A DNA stretch of 8,318 nucleotides. Source: Candidatus Bathyarchaeota archaeon (GTDB taxonomy: Archaea; Thermoproteota; Bathyarchaeia; 40CM-2-53-6). A model generated the notes under the pieces. That model saw only the letters and a list, made by a program, of their open reading frames with translations. It did not search any database and had not been told where the DNA came from. The stretch is taken from the NCBI GenBank assembly GCA_005882905.1, contig VBBG01000182.1, positions 1-8,318 on the forward strand. Reading direction: 5' to 3'. The position numbers and the translations under genes were made by a program. Positions 1 through 6,764 of this stretch are shown here, piece after piece. Numbering within the stretch: the first letter of the stretch is position 1; each line of letters begins with the position of its first letter.

Positions 1-301
1 GCCTTGAGAGCTATCTTCTCATTGGGGCGTCAAGGATTACAACAGCGTCGTATCTTCCGAATGTCCAGTAGGCCTGTAGCAGATTCCCACCATCCCTCTT
101 CAGAAGGTCCCAGTTATGGTCCATCTCTGAAATCATCTCCTTTGTCGGTTTCTTTCTCCATTTCGCTAAGCTCACAAATATCGTCTCGGATTCACCTTCC
201 TTTTCTTGCTGGGTATTATCAGCCCCTCCTCGGCACATCGTTTCTTCGTCCAGCTGGGAACCCCGAAAAAGCTTTGCATTCAGTTGTACCATTTGGAGCA
301 A
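1..301 (-). CDS. GYD-domain protein, frameshifted at its 3' end and cut by the window edge
   Basis: This is a small gene of the GYD family, short (roughly 95-residue) proteins of unknown biochemical role, common in archaea and bacteria. The visible domain runs from about TIFVSLAKW to FGRYDAVVILDAP. It includes the tryptophan-containing first strand, a central helix (PTKEMISEMDHNWDLLKRDG) and the name-giving G-[RQ]-Y-D motif followed by an [DE]AP turn. The frame then stops at 11-13 after DAPMRR. If one base is restored in the GGGG run at 24-27, it reads DAPNEKIALK, the expected family continuation, which leaves the window; so a one-base loss is likely. The start is uncertain. ATG codons lie at 299-301, 290-292 and 236-238, but family members begin only a few residues before TIFV, and a GGAAGGTGA-like ribosome site lies just upstream of that point with no usable start codon after it. 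The family call is fairly sure; whether the gene is functional is not. Confidence 0.6.
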
Positions 302-502
302 GGCGACAGAGGTTAAGGTGCGAGGAGGACCCGCCCGGCACTACGAGTGGGATAGGAATCGTGAGATATCCCTCAGCCTACAGCGCCGGTCTTAAGCTTC
401 GTGACACTTCGCGTAACTTCTTCCGGATACTCCGTGCTTAAACTCGTTAACTATCTACGTCAAAGTTGAGCACGCGGCTACGCGAGCCTGAGAGAACCGC
501 TG
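302..502. other. Intergenic region, no gene recognised
   Basis: This stretch separates the leftward GYD gene from the rightward small gene at 503, so it should hold two divergent promoters. I see only weak AT-rich candidates, for example TTAAAC around 438-443, and no convincing archaeal BRE/TATA pair. There is no tRNA T-loop signature and no long hairpin. A long open frame crosses it on the plus strand but has no recognisable protein features and opposes the GYD domain. Confidence 0.4.
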
Positions 503-799
503 ATGGTACATCCAGCGAGAGTTAAGAGCAAGGGCCTCAATGGAGTCCCTCACCTGCCCTTCCAAGAATTCGCGGTACCAAGCTTGGAAGCCTTTCTAAG
601 CGTTCTCAAGAAAGCAAAGATCAGGGATTCGGAGATAGAAGTCTCCAGCTCAGTCGAGTCTCAACACACGATGTGTTCAAGACCTCTCATTCATGTGCTG
701 GTGATGACCGCTAAGGGTTCGGGTCCCGCCGAGTACAGGGACCTGGCCGCCCTGTACCAGTACTGTCCAGGGTGTCGGACCGCGGTCAGAATTCTCTGA
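503..799 (+). CDS. Small orphan protein with C-terminal CPGC motif
   Basis: I do not recognise this 98-residue protein. The frame is plausible as a gene: codon choice (AAG, AGA/AGG, GAG, CTC/CTG, GCC) matches the neighbouring carA and carB, and no other feature explains the open stretch. The first half has a predicted helix (SLEAFLSVLKKAKI); the middle has a beta-like segment (LIHVLVMTA); the end reads EYRDLAALYQYCPGC followed by RTAVRIL. The CPGC pair plus a single upstream cysteine (TMCSR) could bind metal or form a disulfide, but a full zinc site is not visible. No signal peptide or membrane segment is seen. The ATG at 503 is the first conventional start after the upstream stop at 467-469; GAGAG lies about 8 bases before it as a weak ribosome site. 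It lies 126 bp before carA on the same strand, and nothing links the two functionally. Confidence 0.45.
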   Translation: MVHPARVKSKGLNGVPHLPFQEFAVPSLEAFLSVLKKAKIRDSEIEVSSSVESQHTMCSRPLIHVLVMTAKGSGPAEYRDLAALYQYCPGCRTAVRIL

Positions 800-925
800 A
801 AAGCCCGAGAACAGGTTTCTCTCTGCATCGAACAGAATTAATCTCATTATTCGGGTGTATCATATCAGAGTGAAAGCTTGAAAAAGGCCCCTGCGAATAC
901 GAGTAACCTTTGAGACGACAAGCGC
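800..925 (+). promoter_or_regulatory. Leader/promoter region of carAB
   Basis: This is the only non-coding stretch upstream of carA, so the promoter for the carAB pair probably lies here unless it is read through from the gene at 503. AT-rich stretches that could hold a TATA element are AGAATTAATCTCATTATTC (about 834-852) and GAAAGCTTGAAAAA (about 872-885). The second could be read as a BRE-plus-TATA arrangement, but neither is a clear consensus. There is no strong Shine-Dalgarno sequence immediately before the GTG start. No attenuator or riboswitch-like structure is apparent by eye. Confidence 0.25.
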
Positions 926-2050
926 GTGGACGATAGCCGGGCCGCCGTATTAGCCCTCGAGGACGGCACCGTTCTTCGTGGAAAGGGCTTCGGCGCTCCG
1001 GCCGATGTTTCAGGGGAAGTCGTCTTCAACACATCAATGATAGGATATCCTGAACTTCTTACGGACCCTTCCTACTTCAGACAGATTGTCGTGATGACCT
1101 ATCCGATCCTGGGCTCCTACGGAGTGCCGTCCTTCTCCATCTCTGATAAGCACGGCATACCTCTTCACTACGAGTCGGATTCGATCAAAGTCAAGGGCTA
1201 TGTCATCCACTCTCTCTCGAATCCAAGTCACTGGTCAGGTGACGAGAGCCTTGATGAATGGCTGACCAAGGAGAATGTTCCTGGAATCCGAGGCCTTGAC
1301 ACCCGTGCCCTGACTCGAAGAATCCGTTCGAAGGGCACCATGCTCGGTTTTCTGAAGGTCTCCGAGGCATCGGTCACCGACGAAGAAGTCGCGGCCCGGC
1401 TACAGAAACTCGTTGACCCGAATGCGGACGACTTGGTTAGGAGCGTGACTCCCTCTGAACCCATCCACTACGTCAACAACTCAGATTCGACGTTGGTTCT
1501 AGTGGACTGTGGCGTCAAGTATGGTATTCTTCGAAACCTTTTGGAGACGGGGGTAAATGTGGTAAGAGTCCCGTATGATTCTTCAGTCGACGACATTCTT
1601 GAATTCGAGCCCAGCGGTATAGTGATTAGTAACGGTCCCGGGGATCCGAAGAAGTGCAAGACTACCATCGAGACAGCAACCCGACTCCTCCAGACCGATA
1701 TTCCCATGCTTGGAATCTGTCTGGGAATGCAGATCCTCGCGCTGGCAGCCGGCGGTGACACTTACAAGCTCAAATTTGGACACCGAGCAGTCAACCATCC
1801 CTGCCTTGATTTGAAGACTGGAAGATGCTACATTACCACTCAGAACCACGGATACTCCGTCATCCCCAGTTCGATCGATCAGACCCAGTTCGAAGTTAGG
1901 TTCCTCAACGCAAATGACAAGACGGTTGAAGGAATCCAGCACAAAATCAAGAAAGTTGTAGGTGTACAGTGGCACCCTGAGAGCTCTCCTGGACCCTACG
2001 ACACTCAATTCCTCTTCGACCAGTTCGTCAGGGAGTCAGTGAAAGGATGA
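926..2050 (+). CDS. carA: Carbamoyl-phosphate synthase small (glutamine amidotransferase) subunit
   Basis: CarA hydrolyses glutamine and passes ammonia to CarB for carbamoyl-phosphate synthesis, the cytosolic entry step to pyrimidines and arginine. At 374 residues it is close to E. coli CarA (382). The N-terminal CPSase_sm_chain domain fills residues 1 to about 150, starting LALEDGTVLRGKGFG and including GEVVFNTSMIGYPE and the TDPSY turn. The class I glutamine amidotransferase domain follows from about 190 (LVLVDCGVKYGILR, then SNGPGDP). The catalytic triad is visible: Cys265 in GICLGMQ, His350 and Glu352 in QWHPES. TTQNHGYSV is the conserved oxyanion/structural segment. The GTG at 926 is the first start after an in-frame stop at 911-913, and the family's conserved sequence begins a few residues later, so it is well placed. 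The stop overlaps the carB start (ATGA), so the two subunits are probably made in balanced amounts. Several motifs are closer to eukaryotic CAD than to bacterial CarA. Confidence 0.96.
   Translation: MDDSRAAVLALEDGTVLRGKGFGAPADVSGEVVFNTSMIGYPELLTDPSYFRQIVVMTYPILGSYGVPSFSISDKHGIPLHYESDSIKVKGYVIHSLSNPSHWSGDESLDEWLTKENVPGIRGLDTRALTRRIRSKGTMLGFLKVSEASVTDEEVAARLQKLVDPNADDLVRSVTPSEPIHYVNNSDSTLVLVDCGVKYGILRNLLETGVNVVRVPYDSSVDDILEFEPSGIVISNGPGDPKKCKTTIETATRLLQTDIPMLGICLGMQILALAAGGDTYKLKFGHRAVNHPCLDLKTGRCYITTQNHGYSVIPSSIDQTQFEVRFLNANDKTVEGIQHKIKKVVGVQWHPESSPGPYDTQFLFDQFVRESVKG
2031..2035 (+). promoter_or_regulatory. Candidate ribosome binding site for carB
   Basis: GGGAG lies inside the last codons of carA, 11 bases before the carB ATG at 2047. 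A second purine run, AAAGG, abuts the ATG. Together with the ATGA overlap this fits translational coupling by reinitiation. Confidence 0.35.
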
Positions 2051-5000
2051 AGATCAAAGGGCTCGACAAGGTCATCATCATCGGCAGCGGTGCCATAAAG
2101 ATAGGCGAAGCAGGCGAATTCGACTACTCGACCTCCCAGGCGATCAAGGCTCTCCGCGAAGAAGGAATCGAGACTATCATTGTGAACCCTAACATCGCAA
2201 CGATCCATACCGACAAGAAGTTCGCGGACAAAGTCTATTCCGTCCCGATCAGGAAAGAATTCGTTGAAGAGATACTTGCAAAAGAGCGACCTCAGGGTAT
2301 TCTTCTCGGATTCGGAGGCCAGACTGCTCTCAACTGCGGAATGGAACTCGCTGAAGACGGCATCCTCGAGAAATACTCCGTTCAAGTCCTGGGCACAGGA
2401 ATTAACAGCATCGAAATCGCAGACAACAGAGAACTATTCAAGACGACAATGGTCGCGAATGGGATACCTGTTCCAAAGAGCCGGAAAGCTTCGGACCTTG
2501 CCAGCGCCATCGATGCCGCGCGACAGATCGGCTATCCTGTCATCGTAAGAGTCGCATACACCCTTGGGGGACAAGGCTCCGGCGTCGCATTCGATGAGGG
2601 AAAGCTCAAGGAGATCGCGCAGCGCGGACTAGCCTACAGCAGAATCCGGCAGATTCTCGTCGAAGAGTACCTCGACAAGTGGAAGGAGGTCGAATACGAG
2701 GTCATGCGGGACCACGACGACAACTGCACAATTGTCTGCAACATGGAGAACATGGACCCGATGGGAATACACACCGGCGATAGCATCGTAGTCGCACCTT
2801 CTCAGACCCTCACGAACAGAGAGTACAACATTCTAAGAGCAACGGCCCAACAGGTCATCCGTGCCCTAGGAATAATCGGCGAATGCAATATTCAGTTCGC
2901 GCTCGACCCAAGAAGCGAACAGTTTAGGGTCATTGAGGTCAACTCGCGGCTCTCTCGAAGCTCTGCCTTGGCATCAAAGGCTACGGGTTATCCCATAGCC
3001 TACATTGCAGCGAAACTCTCAATCGGCTACGCTCTGCCCGAGCTCGCCAACAGGATGACAGGGGTCACTACGGCATGCTTCGAACCGGCTCTCGACTATA
3101 TAGTCGTCAAGGCTCCCCGCTGGGACTTTAGGAAATTCCGAAGAGTCAGCAACGAGATTGGGACCCAGATGAAGTCCGTGGGCGAAGTCATGGCGATCGG
3201 ACGATGCTTCGAAGAAGCAATCCAGAAGGCCATTCGAATGCTGGATCTTGGAAGAGAGCTCACGGATGTTGATGATCTGGGGAGAAGCTGGCGGAGAATA
3301 AAGAGGGAGCTGCAAGAACCGACAGATCAGAGGGTATTCTACGTCGTTAAGGCTCTCAAGTCAGGCTTCACGGTACACGAAGTATCAAGGCTCAGCGGAA
3401 TAGACCCATGGTTCCTCGACAAGCTCCTCAACATACTGCGAGGGGAAACAGAGCTCAAACAAGGGGGATTCTGCAAGGAGACAGTCGGAGAAGCGAAGAT
3501 TCTCGGGTTCTCAGACCGAAAGATCGGACGACTAGTTCGCAAGTCAGAAGAAGATGTCAGGCAATTCCGGAAGACGGAACACATCATCCCGTGCACCAAG
3601 CAGATCGACACGCTCGCGGCAGAATGGCCAGCAAACACAAATTATCTCTATCTCACGTACGGCGGAACGGAAGACGATCTCCCTTTTGTGAATCAGGACA
3701 AGGTTGTCGTGCTAGGCTCGGGCTGCTATCGCATCGGGTCGAGCGTCGAATTCGACTGGTGTTGCGTCAACATGGGACTCGCACTCCGAAAACCTGAACA
3801 GCAGGTAATAATGGTCAACTGCAACCCGGAAACTGTGTCAACAGACTTCGACGTTCTCGACAAGCTGTACTTTGAAGAGCTGACCATCGAGAGAATCCTA
3901 GACATCATAGACAAAGAGAGGCCACGAGGCGTCGTGTTGAGCGTTGGCGGACAGACACCCAACAACCTCGCACAAGGACTCGCTCAGCATGTGACCATTC
4001 TAGGCACCTCCCCCGTCAGCATCGATACAGCGGAGGATCGGTCGAAATTCGGCCTGCTCCTAGACAGGCTGGGTATAGACCAGCCTGAGTGGAGCAAACT
4101 CGAGACGCTTGAAGGAGCAGCGAAATTCGCAGACAAGATCGGATATCCCGTCTTGATCCGACCCTCCTATGTCCTATCCGGTGCCGCGATGAACGTCGCG
4201 TTCGACGAGCAGCAAATGATTCAATATATTCGTGAGGCCTCGAGAATATCAAAGGAATATCCAGTTGTAATCTCAAAATTCGTGACGGGAGCGCGAGAAG
4301 TCGAAGTCGATGGAGTCTCTGACGGAAGGAATGTCTTCATCGGCGCGGTCATAGAGCACGTTGAGAATGCAGGGGTCCATTCTGGAGATGCTACGATGAG
4401 TATTCCCACCATTACGATCAAGGAGGGAAGCAGAGAACGAATCATGGATTATGCCAGAAGGATCGCAAGGGCCCTCCTAATCAAAGGCCCTTTCAACATC
4501 CAGTTTCTAGTCAAGAACGGTGAAGTGCAGGTCATCGAGTGCAATCTCAGAGCTTCTAGAAGCATGCCCTTCGTCTCAAAGATGACGGGAACGAACCTCA
4601 TGGATCTTGCGGCCAAGGCAATAATGGGCGAAGAGATTCCGGATGGCGAGGGAACGGCCACGGGCTTTGGGGTAAAGGCGCCCCAGTTCTCCTTCACGCG
4701 ACTTGACAAAGCGGACCCGGTTACAGGCGTCGAGATGGTATCTACTGGTGAAGTCGCCTGTTTCGGAGACAACTTCCAGGACGCCTTCATCACCGCCCTC
4801 GTTGCGAGCAATTTCTACGTTCCGAGAAGAGGCGACTCTGTCCTGATCACAATGGGGAAGACCCGCAGGGGAATCATCCCGTACGCGAAGATGCTCGCAG
4901 AGAACGGGTATAGTATCTACGCAACTCGGCACACAGCGGAAGAATTCTCCGAAGTGGGCATAGAATCAACAACTCTTTACAAGGTTCGGGAGAAGAAGAG

Positions 5001-5343
5001 CCCCAACATTCTCGACTACATCACGAGCAGAAGAATCAAACTTGTAATCAACATTCCAAGCCACGAAAAAGACGCAGAATCGAAACTAATTCTTCGGGAT
5101 GAGTACGTCATCCGAAGAAAAGCGGCCGAGTTTGGGATCCCAGTCGTGACGAACCTTGAACTTGCCCAGGCCCTAATCAGATCGTTGATCTCCTACAACA
5201 AGAATGCTGGTCCGGTAACGTTAAGAGACCACGAGGGCCCCACGACGGACTCCCAGACAAGCGGACCGTCCGCAACATCTGATAGTCCGAAGCTGAGATC
5301 CAGCCCGAGGCAGATTTCAGTCACCGTTCTAGCGGAAGGCTGA
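2047..5343 (+). CDS. carB: Carbamoyl-phosphate synthase large subunit
   Basis: CarB makes carbamoyl phosphate from bicarbonate, ammonia from CarA and two ATP. The 1098 residues contain the complete duplicated layout. The first half has a pre-ATP-grasp segment (GSGAIKIGEAGEFDYS, about 13-28) and an ATP-grasp domain with R168 and AYTLGGQGSG, then NMENMDPMGIHTGDS and IEVNSRLSRSSALASKATG. A helical oligomerisation region spans about 400-545. The second half has GSGCYRIGSSVEFDW (about 557-571), R705 in RPSYVLSGAAMN, HVENAGVHSGDAT and IECNLRASRSMPFVSK. An MGS-like allosteric domain runs from about 929 to 1048. The last 50 or so residues form a Ser/Thr/Pro-rich tail absent from E. coli CarB (1073 residues). 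Cys560 sits where E. coli has Pro and CAD has Val. The MGS domain suggests effector control, but which ligand cannot be read here. The ATG overlaps the carA stop. The final 23 bp overlap the convergent trmJ-like gene. Confidence 0.97.
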   Translation: MKIKGLDKVIIIGSGAIKIGEAGEFDYSTSQAIKALREEGIETIIVNPNIATIHTDKKFADKVYSVPIRKEFVEEILAKERPQGILLGFGGQTALNCGMELAEDGILEKYSVQVLGTGINSIEIADNRELFKTTMVANGIPVPKSRKASDLASAIDAARQIGYPVIVRVAYTLGGQGSGVAFDEGKLKEIAQRGLAYSRIRQILVEEYLDKWKEVEYEVMRDHDDNCTIVCNMENMDPMGIHTGDSIVVAPSQTLTNREYNILRATAQQVIRALGIIGECNIQFALDPRSEQFRVIEVNSRLSRSSALASKATGYPIAYIAAKLSIGYALPELANRMTGVTTACFEPALDYIVVKAPRWDFRKFRRVSNEIGTQMKSVGEVMAIGRCFEEAIQKAIRMLDLGRELTDVDDLGRSWRRIKRELQEPTDQRVFYVVKALKSGFTVHEVSRLSGIDPWFLDKLLNILRGETELKQGGFCKETVGEAKILGFSDRKIGRLVRKSEEDVRQFRKTEHIIPCTKQIDTLAAEWPANTNYLYLTYGGTEDDLPFVNQDKVVVLGSGCYRIGSSVEFDWCCVNMGLALRKPEQQVIMVNCNPETVSTDFDVLDKLYFEELTIERILDIIDKERPRGVVLSVGGQTPNNLAQGLAQHVTILGTSPVSIDTAEDRSKFGLLLDRLGIDQPEWSKLETLEGAAKFADKIGYPVLIRPSYVLSGAAMNVAFDEQQMIQYIREASRISKEYPVVISKFVTGAREVEVDGVSDGRNVFIGAVIEHVENAGVHSGDATMSIPTITIKEGSRERIMDYARRIARALLIKGPFNIQFLVKNGEVQVIECNLRASRSMPFVSKMTGTNLMDLAAKAIMGEEIPDGEGTATGFGVKAPQFSFTRLDKADPVTGVEMVSTGEVACFGDNFQDAFITALVASNFYVPRRGDSVLITMGKTRRGIIPYAKMLAENGYSIYATRHTAEEFSEVGIESTTLYKVREKKSPNILDYITSRRIKLVINIPSHEKDAESKLILRDEYVIRRKAAEFGIPVVTNLELAQALIRSLISYNKNAGPVTLRDHEGPTTDSQTSGPSATSDSPKLRSSPRQISVTVLAEG

Positions 5344-6082
5344 CCGGCTCACCAGCAGACATCGATCTATCGAGGACGCGAGATTCGTGCAAAGCATTTG
5401 AGATCCTGCGCAGTGCTCCGGCTAGAATGTTTGCCTCGCGTCTTCTGATTGCCGACCTGCCCAGGACATTTTTCACCGCCCTGTTCGTCAACCCTATCTT
5501 GTAGTCTTCAACTCCCGCTATCGTCATCGAATCGGACAAATACCTGAGAATCGTATCACGGATCTCGTCGGTAGCCAACCCCTCTTCGGCGTCCTTTGAT
5601 TTTGAAGTGAATAATTCGTAGAAGATTATTGCGGCGGCGTGAGACAAGTTCAGTGTCTTGTAGGCCTCTGAAGACGGTATCGTGACTATTGCGTCGCAGA
5701 GACTGAGCTCATGGTTGTTGAGCCCTGTGCCCTCTCTCCCAAGGATTATTCCGACTGTGCCGGCCTGTTGGGCAAGAACCTCGCTCAGTTCTCTTGGGGT
5801 CATTGGCCTCCGGAGGAGATTTGCTGAAGAGCGTGCCCTCTGAGCTGTTGTGCCGATCGAAAGATCGACCCCATCGAGAGCATCTAGGAGTGACTCGTGA
5901 ATAGTCGAGGAATCGAGAACATCCTGTGCGTGGCCTCCCCTCATTCTGCCATTATGGCCGAAATCCGTGACCGGTTTGACAAGGCGGAGAGATGTCAGCC
6001 CGAAATTCTTCATTGCTCTTGCAACGAAGCCGATCGATTCCTCGAAGCGCGGTTCAACCAAGACTATTCGATAATCTGGCAA
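5321..6082 (-). CDS. trmJ: TrmJ-like SPOUT 2'-O-ribose methyltransferase (tRNA position 32)
   Basis: This 253-residue protein belongs to the SpoU/TrmH-type SPOUT methyltransferases, TrmJ branch, which transfer a methyl from S-adenosylmethionine to a ribose 2'-OH; archaeal TrmJ acts on tRNA residue 32. Motif 1 is RIVLVEP followed by ARAMKNFG, with Arg22 in the catalytic-arginine position. Motif 2 is GIILGREGTGLNNHEL (111-126). Motif 3 is IPSSEAYKTLNLSHAAA (135-151) leading to FYEL; motifs 2 and 3 form the trefoil knot and cofactor pocket. The C-terminal helical extension (about 165-245) contains GRSAIRRREANILAGALRR, as in archaeal TrmJ. One oddity is that residues 15-18 read ESIG where the family usually has GNIG or GNVG. 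The TTG at 6080-6082 is the only conventional start, because an in-frame stop lies at 6119-6121 and conserved sequence begins four residues in. The VIT1-like gene lies 58 bp upstream on the same strand. An rRNA target cannot be excluded from sequence alone. Confidence 0.85.
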   Translation of the reverse strand: MPDYRIVLVEPRFEESIGFVARAMKNFGLTSLRLVKPVTDFGHNGRMRGGHAQDVLDSSTIHESLLDALDGVDLSIGTTAQRARSSANLLRRPMTPRELSEVLAQQAGTVGIILGREGTGLNNHELSLCDAIVTIPSSEAYKTLNLSHAAAIIFYELFTSKSKDAEEGLATDEIRDTILRYLSDSMTIAGVEDYKIGLTNRAVKNVLGRSAIRRREANILAGALRRISNALHESRVLDRSMSAGEPVSLPLER

Positions 6083-6140
6083 AACTGGATCGTGGGGACA
6101 GTTTTCCTGATGATGGTCTTATGACTGTTTACACTGTGCT

Positions 6141-6479
6141 CTAAGGGTTCAGGAGTGTCTCGACGTAGGATCCCAGAACTCTGCAAGCTACGATTATGAT
6201 CACACCGAGAATCACCATCTTGATCGCAGACTTGGCGGCTGACTGCTTGAGAGTTACTCCTCGGAAGACTCCCATTAGGGAGAGGAGAAAAATGCCTGTG
6301 AGCATAGAGGTAGGCGTGGAATAGTTCTGGGAGAGGAAGAGCAGAGGAAGTAACAAGGTTAACGATGCCAGTGTTGAGGTGGACGAGGTTACGAGGCCTG
6401 AGATGAGAGCTCGCCGGTGAACGTTTGAGAGCAGCTCGTGGAACAGTTTATGCTCCTTCCTTTTCTCGAATGATCCCAT
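6141..6479 (-). CDS. VIT1/CCC1-like metal transporter, C-terminal part (frameshifted gene)
   Basis: This frame encodes the second part of a membrane protein whose first part lies in a different frame immediately upstream. Conceptually it begins with a charged linker (EKRKEHKLFHELLSNVHRR), matching the cytoplasmic helix between membrane segments 2 and 3 of VIT1/CCC1 proteins. Three hydrophobic spans follow: ALISGLVTSSTSTLASLTLL and the residues after it, SMLTGIFLLSLMGVFRG, and SAIKMVILGVIIIVACRVLG. Added to two spans in the upstream part this gives five, the VIT1 topology. Known members move Fe(II) or Mn(II) into vacuoles or across the cell membrane; the substrate here is unknown. The ATG at 6477-6479 is probably not a real start but lies in the linker near the frameshift. 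The stop is 58 bp before the trmJ-like start, so the two may share a transcript. Confidence 0.5.
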   Translation of the reverse strand: MGSFEKRKEHKLFHELLSNVHRRALISGLVTSSTSTLASLTLLLPLLFLSQNYSTPTSMLTGIFLLSLMGVFRGVTLKQSAAKSAIKMVILGVIIIVACRVLGSYVETLLNP

Positions 6480-6667
6480 GCCGCCATCAACCGTGTCTTC
6501 TTCTCGGTTGTCTCCGAGAGGTAGGTGGCGGCAAATACCGAGAGTGCCCCAGCTGCGGCACCTCCGAGCCCAGTTGCGAAAATATCTAAGGAAGAAAGGC
6601 CGGCCGCCGCGCCAGCAGCGATTATTCCCAGCACGGAGAATGTCCCGTCTATAGACCCGAAGACCAC
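6389..6667 (-). CDS. VIT1/CCC1-like metal transporter, N-terminal part (frameshifted gene)
   Basis: The sequence VVFGSIDGTFSVLGIIAAG is a VIT1-family opening (family pattern: a charged helix, then VFG-x-x-DG). A second span follows, ATGLGGAAAGALSVFAATYLSE. The aspartate of the DG motif is kept. The usual SM-x-x-GE pattern of the second span is replaced by SVFAATY, so the metal-binding methionine and glutamate positions differ from characterised plant VIT1. After TEKKTRLMAAW the frame turns into low-quality sequence and stops at 6389-6391, while the expected charged linker appears in the frame one base earlier; this fits a single lost base near 6455-6485, for instance in the TTTT run at 6461-6464. 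The GTG at 6665-6667 is the first conventional start, but the frame stays open upstream to about 6751 with plausible protein (LIAHETGSLAAE directly before VVFG), so the true N-terminus lies further out. The family call is moderate. Confidence 0.5.
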   Translation of the reverse strand: MVFGSIDGTFSVLGIIAAGAAAGLSSLDIFATGLGGAAAGALSVFAATYLSETTEKKTRLMAAWDHSRKGRSINCSTSCSQTFTGELSSQAS

Positions 6668-6725
6668 CTCTGCCGCAAGGCTGCCCGTTTCATGAGCAAT
6701 CAGTTCTGTGGTCTGAATAGCCAGG

Positions 6726-6764
6726 GGTCTCAGCTCTAAGGAGATGACATGTTACCCTGAGACC
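6726..6764. repeat. Inverted repeat GGTCTCAG/CTGAGACC
   Basis: A perfect 8-bp inverted repeat (6726-6733 and 6757-6764) is separated by 23 bases. It lies at the 5' edge of the VIT1-like gene and its right arm overlaps the longer inverted repeat at 6749-6759. It could form an RNA hairpin in the minus-strand transcript or mark a binding site for a dimeric regulator. Chance occurrence is possible for a repeat of this size. Confidence 0.35.

Noticed and set aside
4..441. 145-residue open frame on the plus strand
   Set aside because: It lies opposite the recognisable GYD domain, is rich in Ser, Pro and Arg with no motif, and runs through the intergenic region; it reads as a shadow frame.
476..488. 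GGCT-ACGCG-AGCC short inverted repeat before the gene at 503
   Set aside because: Four-base arms around a five-base loop are too short to distinguish from chance, and no T-run follows.
302..502. Possible tRNA or small RNA gene in the first intergenic region
   Set aside because: No T-loop GTTCRA-type signature or cloverleaf-compatible arms were found on either strand.
1583..2008. 141-residue minus-strand frame opposite carA
   Set aside because: It mirrors the carA amidotransferase domain, whose catalytic residues are plainly on the plus strand; no motif supports a second gene.
3408..3797. 129-residue plus-strand frame inside carB
   Set aside because: Arg- and His-rich out-of-frame reading of conserved carB sequence with no protein features of its own.
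4449..4811. 120-residue minus-strand frame opposite carB
   Set aside because: It is antisense to the conserved second ATP-grasp domain of CarB, and its length follows from the codon bias of carB.
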